Assembly: GCA_035948315.1 (NCBI GenBank)
Contig: DASZJG010000029.1
Location: 124,001-188,000 of the forward strand
Reading direction: 5' to 3'
Source of the DNA: CAJCJE01 sp035948315
Lineage (GTDB): Bacteria > Actinomycetota > Actinomycetes > Mycobacteriales > Pseudonocardiaceae
Length of the DNA stretch: 64,000 bases
Shown here one piece after another: positions 22,996 through 32,325 of the stretch. The notes under the pieces were generated by a model. It was not told where the DNA came from, did not search any database, and saw only the letters and a list, made by a program, of their open reading frames with translations. Numbering within the stretch: the stretch's first letter is position 1; every line of letters starts with the position of its first letter. The translations under genes and the position numbers were made by a program.

Positions 22996-23955
22996 TCAGC
23001 CCTTGCGCTTGTTGACTTCCTCGGTGAGCTGCGGCGCGACCTTGAAAAGGTCGCCGACGATGCCGAAGTCGGTGATCTCGAAGATCGGCGCCTCGGCGTC
23101 CTTGTTGACGGCGATGATCGTCTTCGAGGTCTGCATTCCGGCGCGGTGCTGAATGGCGCCGGAAATGCCGAGTGCGATGTAGAGCTGCGGGGAGACCGTC
23201 TTACCGGTCTGGCCCACCTGGAACTGGTGCGGGTAGTAGCCGGAGTCGACGGCGGCGCGGGAGGCGCCGACGGCGGCGCCGAGCGAGTCGGCGAGGGCCT
23301 CGACGACCGAGAAGCTCTCCGCGCTGCCGACCCCGCGTCCACCGGAGACGACGACGCTGGCGTCGGTCAGATCGGGACGGTCGCCGCCTTCGACGGGCTC
23401 GCGGCCGAGCACCTTGGTGGCTTTGGCGGTGTCCACTGCGGGCAGTTCGACGTTGACGACCTCGGCCGCGCCTTCGGCGGCTTCGGCTTCCAGGGCGCCG
23501 GGGCGCACGGTGATCACCGGGGTGCCGTGGCTGATCTTCGAGTGGACGGTGTAGGCGCCACCGAAGATGGACTGGGTGCCGGTGCCGTCCCCGTCGATGT
23601 CGATGACGTCGACGAGCAGACCGGAACCGAGCCGCACGGCCAGCCGACCGGCGACCTCCTTGCCCTCGGACGTGGCGGCGACGAGCACGGCGGCGGGACT
23701 GGCCGTTGCCGCGACCGCGGCGAGCGCGTCGACCTTGGGGGTGACCAGGTAGCCGGCGGCGTCGTCGGACTCGACCGCGTAGACCTTGGCGGCGCCGTGG
23801 CCGGCGAGGGTGTCGCGGACCTTCGCCGCCGTGCCGGGCGCGGCGACCACGACGGCGGCGGGCTCGCCGAGCCGACGCGCGGCGGTCAGCAGTTCGTTGG
23901 TGACCTTCTTGACCTCGCCGTCAACCTGTTCGACGAGGACCAAAACCTCGGACAT
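22996..23955 (-). CDS. etfA: Electron transfer flavoprotein alpha subunit (FixB)
   Basis: This is a 319-residue FAD-binding ETF alpha subunit. The C-terminal FAD domain is visible in VVSGGRGVG, FQVGQTGKTVSPQLYIALG and ISGAIQHRAGM. It pairs with EtfB to carry electrons from acyl-CoA and related dehydrogenases to the quinone pool. It lies 31 nt after etfB in the same order as fixA-fixB (Rv3029c-Rv3028c) of M. tuberculosis. A hairpin terminator follows. Confidence 0.97.
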   Translation of the reverse strand: MSEVLVLVEQVDGEVKKVTNELLTAARRLGEPAAVVVAAPGTAAKVRDTLAGHGAAKVYAVESDDAAGYLVTPKVDALAAVAATASPAAVLVAATSEGKEVAGRLAVRLGSGLLVDVIDIDGDGTGTQSIFGGAYTVHSKISHGTPVITVRPGALEAEAAEGAAEVVNVELPAVDTAKATKVLGREPVEGGDRPDLTDASVVVSGGRGVGSAESFSVVEALADSLGAAVGASRAAVDSGYYPHQFQVGQTGKTVSPQLYIALGISGAIQHRAGMQTSKTIIAVNKDAEAPIFEITDFGIVGDLFKVAPQLTEEVNKRKG

Positions 23956-23986
23956 GGTGTTTCTCTCTCCTGCTCGGCTCGGTTCG

Positions 23987-24772
23987 TCAGATCAGCTTCT
24001 GGGCGATGAGGTACTCGGCGATCTTGGCGCCGCCGTTCCCGTCGTCCTCGACCTTCTCACCGGCCGTGCGCGGCGGCTTGGGGGCCGCGTCGACAACCGA
24101 GGACCATGCGTTGGCCAGGCCGACCTCGCCCGCGTCGATGCCGAGGTCGGCAACGGTGAGCGTGCTCACCGGCTTCTTCTTGGCGGCCATGATCCCCTTG
24201 AAGGAGGGGTAGCGCGGCTCGTTGATCTTCTCGGACACGCTGATCACCGCGGGCAGGGTCGCCTGGAGGTGGATCAGGCCCTCGTCCGGGGTCTCGCGCT
24301 CGACGGTGATGCTGCCGCCGTCGACGGTGACCTTGCGGGCGTGGGTGAGCTGGGGCAGGCCGAGCAGTTCGGCGACGATCGCGGGGACCGTGCCGGAGGT
24401 GCCGTCGGTGGCCTCGTTGCCGGCGATCACCAGGTCGACCGCGTCGACGGTGCCGATGGCCTTGGCAAGCACCTTGGCGGTCTGCAGGACGTCCGCACCG
24501 TGCAGCGCTTCGTCGCTGACGTGCACGGCGGAGTCCGCGCCCATGGACAGTGCCTTGCGGATGGCCTCGGTGGCGCGCTCGGGACCGACGCACACCACGG
24601 TGACGTTGCCGCCCTGGGCTTCTTTGATCAACAGTGCTTCTTCGACCGCACGCTCGTTGATCTCGTCCAGGACGGCGTCGGCCGAGTCGCGGTCGAGGGT
24701 GTGATCGGCGTCGCGCAGCTTGCGCTCGGAATAGGTATCCGGCACCTGCTTGACCAGAACAACGATGTTCAT
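23987..24772 (-). CDS. etfB: Electron transfer flavoprotein beta subunit (FixA)
   Basis: This is a 261-residue ETF beta subunit, starting MNIVVLVKQVPDTYSERKL. The conserved LVIAGNEATDGTSGTVPAIVAELLGLP adenine-nucleotide region and the signature near SEKINEPRYPSFKGIMAAKKKP are present. It is the first gene of the etfB-etfA operon. CAGGAGG lies 7 nt upstream of the start. It forms the soluble electron carrier with EtfA. Confidence 0.97.
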   Translation of the reverse strand: MNIVVLVKQVPDTYSERKLRDADHTLDRDSADAVLDEINERAVEEALLIKEAQGGNVTVVCVGPERATEAIRKALSMGADSAVHVSDEALHGADVLQTAKVLAKAIGTVDAVDLVIAGNEATDGTSGTVPAIVAELLGLPQLTHARKVTVDGGSITVERETPDEGLIHLQATLPAVISVSEKINEPRYPSFKGIMAAKKKPVSTLTVADLGIDAGEVGLANAWSSVVDAAPKPPRTAGEKVEDDGNGGAKIAEYLIAQKLI

Positions 24773-25072
24773 GGGTCTGGTTCGACCTCCTGAGAAAGTG
24801 ACCGCCGGACATGCGGCGGCGAAACTGTCGCCGGTTGGCCCGACCTTGCCATGTCGCTTGCGGCTTTGCGAGCCAAGGGGCCGGTATGGCGAGCCAACAC
24901 ACTACGGCCAGATGTTACCCGCCAGTAGCTGCACGGCAAGCGGTACGCGACACGAAGGCGCGGTGACCATCCTCACCCCTGAGCCGGTGAGCAGGCGTGT
25001 TCTCTACTCTTCCTCAGTGGACAAGGTGCGCCTATATCGCCAAACGTTGCCTGGGCGTTACAGTCCCGGTTC
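24773..25072. other. Divergent intergenic region between etfB and degV
   Basis: This 300-nt region should contain the promoters of etfB (leftward) and degV (rightward). I see the etfB ribosome-binding site but no convincing hexamer pair in either direction, and no coding frame or structured repeat. Confidence 0.5.
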
Positions 25073-25957
25073 ATGGCCGGCTATGTCACTGTTGTGACTG
25101 ACTCCACCGCGTGCCTGCCGACCGATATGGCGGCACGGTGGGGCATTTCCATCGTGCAGCAGCAGCTGCACGTGGGTGATCACCTGGACGATGAGGCAAG
25201 GATCGCACCTGAAACATTGCTCAACGCATTCGCCGACGGCACGCCGTTGGCGACCTCGCCACCCGACCCGGGCGCGTTCTTCTGGACCTATCAGGACGCC
25301 ATCGCGCGCGGCGCCAGTGCCGTCGTTTCGCTGCACATTTCCGGAAAGCTGTCCAAGACGACGGACATGGCGAAATTCGGCGCCTCGGAATCACGAGTGC
25401 CGGTGCACGTGGTGGACACCGGCACGGCCGGCATGAGCCTTGGCTACGCGGTGCTCGCGGCGGCGCGGATCGCCAACGCGGGCGGCAGCGTGGACCAGGT
25501 GATCAAAGCGGCGAACAGACGGATGACCTCCTCGGTCGAACTGATCCACGTGGAGACCCTGGAGTATCTGCGCAGGGGCGGGCGGATCGGTGCGGCCGCG
25601 CACCTGATCGGCAGCACCTTTTCGGTGAAACCGCTGCTCACCGTGCGGAACGGCGAGATCGTGCCGATAGCCAAGACCATGGGGAGCGATCGGGCGATCC
25701 GCAAGCTGGTGGACACCGCGGTGGCCAAGGCGGGCGACGCGCCGGTGGACATCGCGATCGAGCACTTCGGCGCGGACCGGCGGGTCGACTACCTCATGGA
25801 GCGGCTCCGCAAACGCGTGCCGAACCTGAACCAGATCAATGTGGTCGGGGTCAGCGCGATCATCATGGTGCACGTCGGACCGGGTGGGATCGGACTCACG
25901 ATCTCGCCGGCCGAAACCGTGCCGGCGAGATCGCGAGCCGCGTTCGAGGTCGGCTGA
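25073..25957 (+). CDS. DegV family protein (fatty-acid binding)
   Basis: This is a 294-residue member of the DegV family, which binds fatty acids; in Firmicutes its relatives (FakB) present them to a kinase FakA. VTDSTACLP opens the fold, and LHISGKLSKT and VETLEYLRRGGRIG are conserved. The start is the ATG at 25073. No FakA-like kinase is adjacent, so a kinase partner is not implied. It ends 8 nt from the convergent sedolisin gene. Confidence 0.9.
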   Translation: MAGYVTVVTDSTACLPTDMAARWGISIVQQQLHVGDHLDDEARIAPETLLNAFADGTPLATSPPDPGAFFWTYQDAIARGASAVVSLHISGKLSKTTDMAKFGASESRVPVHVVDTGTAGMSLGYAVLAAARIANAGGSVDQVIKAANRRMTSSVELIHVETLEYLRRGGRIGAAAHLIGSTFSVKPLLTVRNGEIVPIAKTMGSDRAIRKLVDTAVAKAGDAPVDIAIEHFGADRRVDYLMERLRKRVPNLNQINVVGVSAIIMVHVGPGGIGLTISPAETVPARSRAAFEVG

Positions 25958-25965
25958 TCAGCTGA

Positions 25966-27354
25966 TCAGAACCCGGTCAGGCCCTTCGGGGTGCCAAGAC
26001 CGGTCGGACCGTCCCAGCCCTTGCCAGCGGTGTAGAGCTGGGCCGGGCCGGTGCCACTGTTCGGCAGGGTGTTCGCGCCGACGGTGACATCGGTGAAGTC
26101 GGACTCCTTGTCCATGTAGAGCGTGTTCGGGCCGATCACCTGCGAGAGGTTGCCGGCGCGCGCGTAGACGCCGGCGATGAACGGCGAGGACACGCTGGTG
26201 CCACCGACGACGATCCAGTTGTAGGGCTGCCCGGAGAACGGCGAGTAGGTGTCGTACACGGCCACGCCGGTGTTCAGGTCGGCGACGGCGGAGATGTCCG
26301 ACGCGGCCCGGTGGCCACCGCAGTAGTCGCTGACCGAGGTGGGCTGGCCGATGGCAGGCGGCATATCGGTCTCGCAGCCGCTGCCGGCCTGCGCCCAGGC
26401 GACCTGGGAGAAGGACTTGCCGTCCGCGCTCTGGTACAGCGACGTACCGCCGACCGAGGTCACCCAGGGCAGGTTGTTCGGCCAGCCGTTGTGCACGTTG
26501 CCCTCGTAGCCGCCGTCACCCGAGGAGGCGAGCACGGCCATGCCCGGGTGGAACAGGTCGAGGCCGGGCGTGCCGGTCTCCTCGAAGGCGTCGCTCGGGT
26601 ACTGGTAGCTCATGCTGACCGCGTTGGCGCCGAGCGAGGCTGCGGTGTTGACCGCGGTGCCGAAGTCGGTGGTCTGCGCGTCGGCGTTGGTGCCGGTGAC
26701 GAGCGCGTCCTCGTCGGGCAGCTGCAGCTCGATGATCTTGCAGCCGGGACAGGCGGCTGAGGCCATGTCCACGTCGAGCGCGGTCTCGACAGCGACCTGC
26801 TCCTCGATGTACTGGTCGAGGAAGTCGCTGGAGGGCTGCAACGGCGGGCCGCCGTGCAGGTCGGCGATCTTGAGGCAGCCGCTGGCCGTCGAGCACGCGG
26901 GCAGCCCGTACTGCGCGCGGTAGGTGGCGAGGTCGGATTCGAGGTTCGGGTACGCCCCAGCGTCGATGATGGCGATCGTGCCGGCCTGCCCGCCGGTCAG
27001 GTTGTACGCCTTCGACAGATCGGTGGCGCCGTAGCCGATCGGGGTGGTCGTGGCGAGAGCCTTGGTCGAGTTGATACCGGTGCTGGCCACCTCGGCCAGG
27101 CAGGCGAGCTTGACCATGCCGGTCGCGCAGGCCTTCAGCGTGCCGTGCGTCTGCAACAGGGTGCCGGCCTTGACCTCGGCGCGGGCCGTGGCGAGCGCGG
27201 CGGCCGCGTTCGGGTTGGCGGCGATTCCGGGCGTGGCCGCCGGTGCGGCCTGCGCCGTGAACGCGGTCAGCGCGGTGAGCGCGGTGACCGTCGCGACGCC
27301 GAAGGATAAGAGGACGCTTCTTCTTCGCCCGGTGGACCTTCTCGATTCGGACAA
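25966..27354 (-). CDS. Secreted S53-family serine peptidase (sedolisin-like)
   Basis: This 462-residue exported peptidase has the complete sedolisin catalytic set: E190 and D194 (AVETALDVDMAS), the oxyanion Asp D280 (LASSGDGG) and the nucleophile S387 (GGTSVSSPF). Numbers count from a TTG start at 27354, which gives a clean signal peptide (SVLLSFGVATVTALTALTAF...AQA) and has AGGAGG 4 nt upstream. An in-frame ATG at 27489 would bury the signal behind 45 residues and is less likely. The propeptide region is short (about 40-105), smaller than the usual pro-kumamolisin prodomain. Acidic-pH protein degradation outside the cell is inferred. Confidence 0.88.
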   Translation of the reverse strand: MSESRRSTGRRRSVLLSFGVATVTALTALTAFTAQAAPAATPGIAANPNAAAALATARAEVKAGTLLQTHGTLKACATGMVKLACLAEVASTGINSTKALATTTPIGYGATDLSKAYNLTGGQAGTIAIIDAGAYPNLESDLATYRAQYGLPACSTASGCLKIADLHGGPPLQPSSDFLDQYIEEQVAVETALDVDMASAACPGCKIIELQLPDEDALVTGTNADAQTTDFGTAVNTAASLGANAVSMSYQYPSDAFEETGTPGLDLFHPGMAVLASSGDGGYEGNVHNGWPNNLPWVTSVGGTSLYQSADGKSFSQVAWAQAGSGCETDMPPAIGQPTSVSDYCGGHRAASDISAVADLNTGVAVYDTYSPFSGQPYNWIVVGGTSVSSPFIAGVYARAGNLSQVIGPNTLYMDKESDFTDVTVGANTLPNSGTGPAQLYTAGKGWDGPTGLGTPKGLTGF

Positions 27355-27661
27355 ATTTCCTCCTCGGTGAATGGCAGGACAAGGCGAGCATCTCGTGAAT
27401 TCCGCGTAAAGCGCACCCGTCTTTGGTTGGCGGCCAAACCGACGTCCGAATCGGACCAGATGGCGGTCACTCACATGGCGGCGAACCACAGTGGACGCCG
27501 GTCTGAGCGGGAAAGACGAACGAGTTCACAAACTCGTCACCCGCCGGATTGGCTGCGCGCAACCTATTGACTACACAGCTGGCGCGGTCAAGGCTGACAC
27601 CGCCCCGTTATCGATCAAGTCGACCACGGGTGCATCCCGAATCACAGCGGTAGGAGTCCGG
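27355..27661. other. Divergent leader between the sedolisin and GH3 genes
   Basis: There is no supported gene. A perfect inverted repeat ACGAGTT-CACA-AACTCGT (27520-27537) could be an operator. A TTGACT at 27567-27572 is a possible -35 for GH3, though no good -10 follows it. The GH3 ribosome-binding site is TAGGAG near 27652. Confidence 0.5.
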
Positions 27662-29986
27662 ATGAGAAGAAAGCGCTTACTCCGCCAGCGATCGGTGATC
27701 GCGGTCGCAGCGGCGATCGGCACGGTGGCTGCCTCGGTCATCGTCGCCGGCAGCTCCGGTCCGGCGGCAGCCGACAACCAGCCCCTGTACCTCAACCAGC
27801 AGGCCAACGCCGCGGCGCGCGCCAACGACCTGGTCGGACGCATGACGCTCGCCGAGAAGATCGGGCAGATGACCCAGATCGAGGTCAGCCAGATCGTCGG
27901 CAACTGCAACTACGGCGCGGGCCCGCTCAACCCGACCTGCGCCCAGAACGTGCTCGGCAACCTCGCGGTCGGCTCGATCCTCTCCGGCGGCGGCTCCCCG
28001 CCCACCGAGGACATCAACGGCGCGGACACCCCCGCCGACTGGGCCAACGCGATCAACGCGATCCAGACCTACGCCATCGCGCACAACCCGCTGCACATCC
28101 CGATCATCTACGGCGCCGACGTGGTGCACGGCCACAGCAACGTCGTCGGCGACACGATCTTCCCCGCCCAGATCGGCATGGGCGCGACCTACGACCCCGC
28201 CCTTGAGAAGCAGGCCGAGGCATCCGCGGGGGCGGCCGCACTCGCCACGAACGTCCGCTGGGGCTTCGGCCCCGTCGCCGACGTCAACCTGGACACGCGC
28301 TGGGGGCGCTACTACGAGTCCTTCGGGGAGGACCCGACGCTGGATGGCGCCATGGAAGCGGCCGGTGTCGCCGGTCTGCAGTCCAGCGGCCAGGTCTCCG
28401 CGTCCGTGAAGCACTTCGCCGGCTACGGCGGCGCCACCTCCGGCCTCGACCGCACCAACGCGAACCTGCCGCTGCGCTGGATGCAGGACGACGAGTTCCC
28501 GTCCTACCAGGGCGGCATCGGCGCGGGCGCGGACACCGTGATGGTCGACTCGGGCGCGATCAACGGCGTGCCGGCCACCTCGTCGCACTACCTGGTGACC
28601 GACGTGCTGCGCAACCAGATGCACTTCACCGGCGTCGTGGTCAGCGACTGGAGCGACGTGCAGTCGCTGCAGACCACCTACCACCTGGTCGGCGACTACG
28701 AGCACGCGATCGCGATGGCCGTCAACGCGGGCGTCGACATGGGGATGGTCCCCTACGACGGCACGACCTTCGAGGCCGACCTGACCAAGGCCGTGAGCGA
28801 CCACCTGATCCCGATGTGGCGGATCAACCAGGCCACCGAGCGGGTGCTGGAACTGAAGTTCAAGACCGGCATCTTCGACCACCCGTACGTGGACGCGTCC
28901 AAGGCGAACCAGACCGAGGGCATGGACGCCCCGGTGGCCCGCAAGGCCGCTGCCGAGTCCAGCGTGCTGCTGCAGAACACCAACAAGACGCTGCCGCTCT
29001 CGACCTCCGCGCACATCACCGTGACCGGCCCGAGCGCCGACTCGGTCACCAACACGCTGGGCGGCTGGACCATCGGCTGGCAGGGCCTTCCGACCGGTAG
29101 CCCGGAGACCGCGGTGACCGTGCTGGCCGGCCTCAAGGCGCAGGGCGGCGCGAACGTCAACTACGCGGCGACCCAGACCGCCGCGGTGGCTGCCGCGAGC
29201 AGCACCGACGACTACGTGGTCGTGGTGGGTCACGGACCGGGCGCGGAAGGCCCGAACGACCAGCGTGACCCGAGCCTGCCCGCCGACCAGCAGGCGGAGA
29301 TCGCCGCACTGGTCGCGACCGGCAAGCCGGTCGTGGTCGTGGTGGTCGACGACCGTCCGCTGGCGCTCGGTTCCCTGGAGGCCGCCGGTGGCGGCGTCAC
29401 CCCGGCCGGTCTGCTGATGGCGTGGCGGCCCGGAACCCAGGGCGGCAACGGCGTTGCCGACGTGCTCTACGGCGCGGTCAACCCGAGCGGTCGCCTGCCG
29501 GTCTCGTGGCCGAAGGAGAACACCGACAACCCGAACAGCTACCGGCTGCTCACCCTCCCGGCGACCTACAACGGCACCGGCCCGGTCTACCAGCCGCTCT
29601 ACCCGTTCGGCGCCGGTCTGTCCTACACGAACTACACGTTCGGCACGGTCGCCGCGAACAAGACCGGGAACGGCGTGCAGGTCACCGTCGGGGTCACCAA
29701 CTCCGGCAGCAAGGACGGCGACGTCGTCGTGCCGGTCTACGTGTCGCAGCCGGTGAGCGACCCGCTGGTGCCGGCGCAGCGGCTGGTCGGCTTCACCAGG
29801 GTGCACCTGGCGGCGGGCGCGTCCACGACCGTGACGGTCACCGTGCCGAAGTCGAACCTGGCTATCACGCAGGGCGACATCAACAGCGCGCAGGCACCGT
29901 CGGTCGAGTCCGGCCAGTACATCTTCTCGAGCGGGGCGCTCGGCGCGACACTGCCGACCAACGCCTCGGCCAGCGTTACGTTCTAA
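27662..29986 (+). CDS. Secreted GH3 beta-glucosidase-type glycoside hydrolase
   Basis: This 774-residue exported enzyme belongs to glycoside hydrolase family 3. After a signal peptide (MRRKRLLRQRSVIAVAAAIG...) comes the TIM-barrel domain with NLVGRMTL-like and EKIGQMTQIE, then GPVADVNLDTRWGR, SVKHFAGYGG and the nucleophile D329 in VVVSDWSDVQ. A second alpha/beta sandwich domain and a C-terminal fibronectin-III-like domain follow. It probably releases glucose or xylose from beta-linked oligosaccharides outside the cell. The ATG at 27662 follows TAGGAG; the longer frame to 27491 adds only leader sequence. A strong terminator follows the stop. Confidence 0.93.
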   Translation: MRRKRLLRQRSVIAVAAAIGTVAASVIVAGSSGPAAADNQPLYLNQQANAAARANDLVGRMTLAEKIGQMTQIEVSQIVGNCNYGAGPLNPTCAQNVLGNLAVGSILSGGGSPPTEDINGADTPADWANAINAIQTYAIAHNPLHIPIIYGADVVHGHSNVVGDTIFPAQIGMGATYDPALEKQAEASAGAAALATNVRWGFGPVADVNLDTRWGRYYESFGEDPTLDGAMEAAGVAGLQSSGQVSASVKHFAGYGGATSGLDRTNANLPLRWMQDDEFPSYQGGIGAGADTVMVDSGAINGVPATSSHYLVTDVLRNQMHFTGVVVSDWSDVQSLQTTYHLVGDYEHAIAMAVNAGVDMGMVPYDGTTFEADLTKAVSDHLIPMWRINQATERVLELKFKTGIFDHPYVDASKANQTEGMDAPVARKAAAESSVLLQNTNKTLPLSTSAHITVTGPSADSVTNTLGGWTIGWQGLPTGSPETAVTVLAGLKAQGGANVNYAATQTAAVAAASSTDDYVVVVGHGPGAEGPNDQRDPSLPADQQAEIAALVATGKPVVVVVVDDRPLALGSLEAAGGGVTPAGLLMAWRPGTQGGNGVADVLYGAVNPSGRLPVSWPKENTDNPNSYRLLTLPATYNGTGPVYQPLYPFGAGLSYTNYTFGTVAANKTGNGVQVTVGVTNSGSKDGDVVVPVYVSQPVSDPLVPAQRLVGFTRVHLAAGASTTVTVTVPKSNLAITQGDINSAQAPSVESGQYIFSSGALGATLPTNASASVTF

Positions 29987-29993
29987 GAACGAA

Positions 29994-30039
29994 GGTAGCC
30001 TGTGCCCGTCGCCCACCGTGGCGGCGGGCACAGGCTACC
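29994..30039 (+). terminator. Terminator after the GH3 gene
   Basis: A 15-bp perfect stem (GGTAGCCTGTGCCCG / CGGGCACAGGCTACC) with a GC-rich 16-nt loop starts 8 nt after the stop. It ends only 8 nt before the next gene's ATG, so that gene must be transcribed from within or just after the hairpin. Confidence 0.85.
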
Positions 30040-30047
30040 GTTCAGTA

Positions 30048-30803
30048 ATGGAGACCCTCCCACTCACCGGTGAGCGCACGGTGCCCGACGTGCCGGAGGA
30101 GAACTACTGGTTCCGACGCCACGAAGCCGCATATGTCCTGCTCCGCGACTACTGCGTGGACGCGGTCGTGCTGGAGGCGGGCTGCGGCGAGGGCTACGGC
30201 GCGGATCTGCTCGCCGACGTCGCGAGGCGGGTCGTCGCGCTGGACTACGAGCCGGTGACAACGGCTCACGTGCGCGCCCGCTATCCCCGGCTCGACGTGC
30301 TGCGCGGCAACCTGGCGATGTTGCCGTTGGCGTCGCGGAGCGTCGACGTGATCGCGAATCTCCAGGTCATCGAGCATCTCTGGGATCAGGTCGGCTTCCT
30401 GTCCGAATGCGCGCGGGTGCTGCGTCCGGGCGGCACGCTGCTGCTGACCACCCCGAACCGGATCACCTTCTCCCCCGGCCAGGATCGCCCGATCAACCCG
30501 TACCACACCCGCGAACTGAATCCCGATGAACTGCGCGAACTGCTCACCGAGGCCGGTTTCGCCGTCGAGTTCCTCGGCGGCCTGCACCACGGCTCGCGGC
30601 TGCGCGAGCTCGACGCCGCCTACGGTGGTTCGCTGATCCAGGCCCAGCTCGACGTGGTCATGGGCCACCTGCCCGGCGAGGCCGCCTGGCCGCAACGGCT
30701 GCTGGACGACGTGGACTCGTTGCGCGCGAACGACTTCGTCGTGCACGACCACGACGTGGAGGCCAGCCTCGACCTGGTCGCGGTGGCCAGGAGGCCCGCG
30801 TGA
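30048..30803 (+). CDS. SAM-dependent methyltransferase (Rv3030-like)
   Basis: This 251-residue class I methyltransferase has the SAM motif I LEAGCGEGYGADLL and motif II-like ANLQVIEHLWDQ. It is first in a three-gene run with GH57 and GT4 genes, the same order as Rv3030-Rv3032. In mycobacteria this locus makes methylglucose lipopolysaccharide (MGLP), and the Rv3030 product is a sugar O-methyltransferase. I start at the ATG at 30048 (METLPLTGERTVPD) because the GH3 terminator ends just upstream. GTGA overlap with the GH57 gene. Confidence 0.87.
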   Translation: METLPLTGERTVPDVPEENYWFRRHEAAYVLLRDYCVDAVVLEAGCGEGYGADLLADVARRVVALDYEPVTTAHVRARYPRLDVLRGNLAMLPLASRSVDVIANLQVIEHLWDQVGFLSECARVLRPGGTLLLTTPNRITFSPGQDRPINPYHTRELNPDELRELLTEAGFAVEFLGGLHHGSRLRELDAAYGGSLIQAQLDVVMGHLPGEAAWPQRLLDDVDSLRANDFVVHDHDVEASLDLVAVARRPA

Positions 30804-32305
30804 GCGAGGAACCGGTCGGCACGTTCTGTCTCGTCCTGCACAGCCATCTGCCCTGGTTACCGCACCACGGCAGCTGGCCGGTCGGCGAGGAATGGCTCTA
30901 CCAGGCGTGGGCCAATTCCTATCTGCCGGTCGTGGATCTGCTGCGTCGCTTCGCCGACGAGGGCAGGCGCGACGTGCTCACCCTCGGCGTCACCCCGATC
31001 CTGGCCGCGCAGCTCGACGACCCGTACTGCCTGCGCGCCTGCCACGAATGGCTCGGCGACTGGCGGCTGCGCGCGGACTATGCCGCGACCCGCTGGAGCG
31101 GTCGCTGGCGCCCGGCCCAGGAACTGCGCGACCTCGCCGCGGCCGAACACCGCGCGGCGGACGCGGCCATCGCCGAGTTCGAAACCCGTTGGCGGCACGG
31201 GCTTTCCCCGGTGCTGCGGCCGTTGCGGGAATCCGGCGTGTTCGAGTTGCTCGGTGGTCCGGCAACGCATCCGTTCCAGCCGTTGCTGACCGAGCGGGTG
31301 CGCGGTTTCGCGCTGCGCACCGGCCTCGCCGACACGACACTGCGACTGGGCAGCGCGCCCGGCGGCATCTGGGCGCCGGAATGCGGCTACGCGCCCGGCA
31401 TGGAGGCCGACTACGCGGCAGCCGACGTCACGCACTTCCTGGTCGACGGCCCGGCGCTGCGCGGAAAAACCGGTGCGGCGCGCACGGTCGGCGAATCGGA
31501 CGTGGTGTGCTTCGGCCGCGACCTTGAGGTCACCTACCGCGTCTGGTCGCCGAGGGCCGGCTACCCGGGTTCGGCCGAATACCGCGACTTCCACACCTAC
31601 GACCACCCCTCCGGCCTCAAACCGAGCCGGGTCACGGGCAAACGCGTGCGCTCCGAGGACAAGCAGCCGTATCGACCCGATCTCGCGGCGGACGCGGTGC
31701 GCCGCGACGTCGCCGACTTCGTCGACACCGTCCACAAGCGACTGACCGCGCTCGCCGACGAGTCGGGCAAACCCGGCCTGGTGGTCGCCGCGTACGACAC
31801 GGAACTGTTCGGGCACTGGTGGCACGAGGGCCCGGCCTGGCTGGAGGGCGTGCTGCGGGCGCTGCCCGAGGCAGGTGTGCGGGTGACCACGTTGACCGGC
31901 GCGCTGCGAGCAGGGCACCTCGGCGGTTCGGTGGACCTGCCGGCGTCGTCCTGGGGGTCGGGCAAGGACTGGCGGGTCTGGGACGGCGAGCAGGTGGCCG
32001 ACCTGGTCGCGGACGGCGCGGAACTCCAGGGCGAACTGCTGGCCGCGGTGGACAAGTACGTTGGCGCCTATCGCGATCCCACGCTGGATCAGCTGGTCCG
32101 GGAGGCGTTGCTGGCGCTGTCCAGCGACTGGGCGTTCATGGTCACCAAGGACTCGGCCGCCGACTACGCCCGGCGCCGCGCCGAAACACATCGGGAACGC
32201 TTCGCCGAACTGGCCAATCTGCTGCGCGACCCCGATCCGGTGCGGTTGGCTCGGCTGCGCGCCGAGGACGGTCCGTTCGGCCGGCTCGACGCCCGGGATC
32301 TGTAG
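30800..32305 (+). CDS. GH57 glycoside hydrolase (Rv3031-like)
   Basis: This 501-residue enzyme belongs to glycoside hydrolase family 57. The nucleophile is E194 in GIWAPECGYAPG, and the acid/base is probably D333 in AYDTELFGHWW. HSHLPWLPHHG at the start is a family mark. Members are glucan branching enzymes or 4-alpha-glucanotransferases. By position it corresponds to Rv3031, proposed to branch or trim the MGLP glucan. Its GTG start overlaps the methyltransferase stop by 4 nt (GTGA), and a GT4 gene follows 20 nt after its stop. Confidence 0.9.
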   Translation: MSEEPVGTFCLVLHSHLPWLPHHGSWPVGEEWLYQAWANSYLPVVDLLRRFADEGRRDVLTLGVTPILAAQLDDPYCLRACHEWLGDWRLRADYAATRWSGRWRPAQELRDLAAAEHRAADAAIAEFETRWRHGLSPVLRPLRESGVFELLGGPATHPFQPLLTERVRGFALRTGLADTTLRLGSAPGGIWAPECGYAPGMEADYAAADVTHFLVDGPALRGKTGAARTVGESDVVCFGRDLEVTYRVWSPRAGYPGSAEYRDFHTYDHPSGLKPSRVTGKRVRSEDKQPYRPDLAADAVRRDVADFVDTVHKRLTALADESGKPGLVVAAYDTELFGHWWHEGPAWLEGVLRALPEAGVRVTTLTGALRAGHLGGSVDLPASSWGSGKDWRVWDGEQVADLVADGAELQGELLAAVDKYVGAYRDPTLDQLVREALLALSSDWAFMVTKDSAADYARRRAETHRERFAELANLLRDPDPVRLARLRAEDGPFGRLDARDL

Positions 32306-32325
32306 CGAAAGGTGACAACGAGGTC

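Noticed and set aside
27669..27678. AAAGCGCTTA resembling a LacI-family core
   Set aside because: It lies inside codons 3-6 of GH3 and only 8 bp are palindromic; likely chance.
27677..30031. 784-codon open frame antisense to the GH3 gene
   Set aside because: Composition is typical of the antisense of a GC-rich gene, and the + strand encodes an intact GH3 enzyme.
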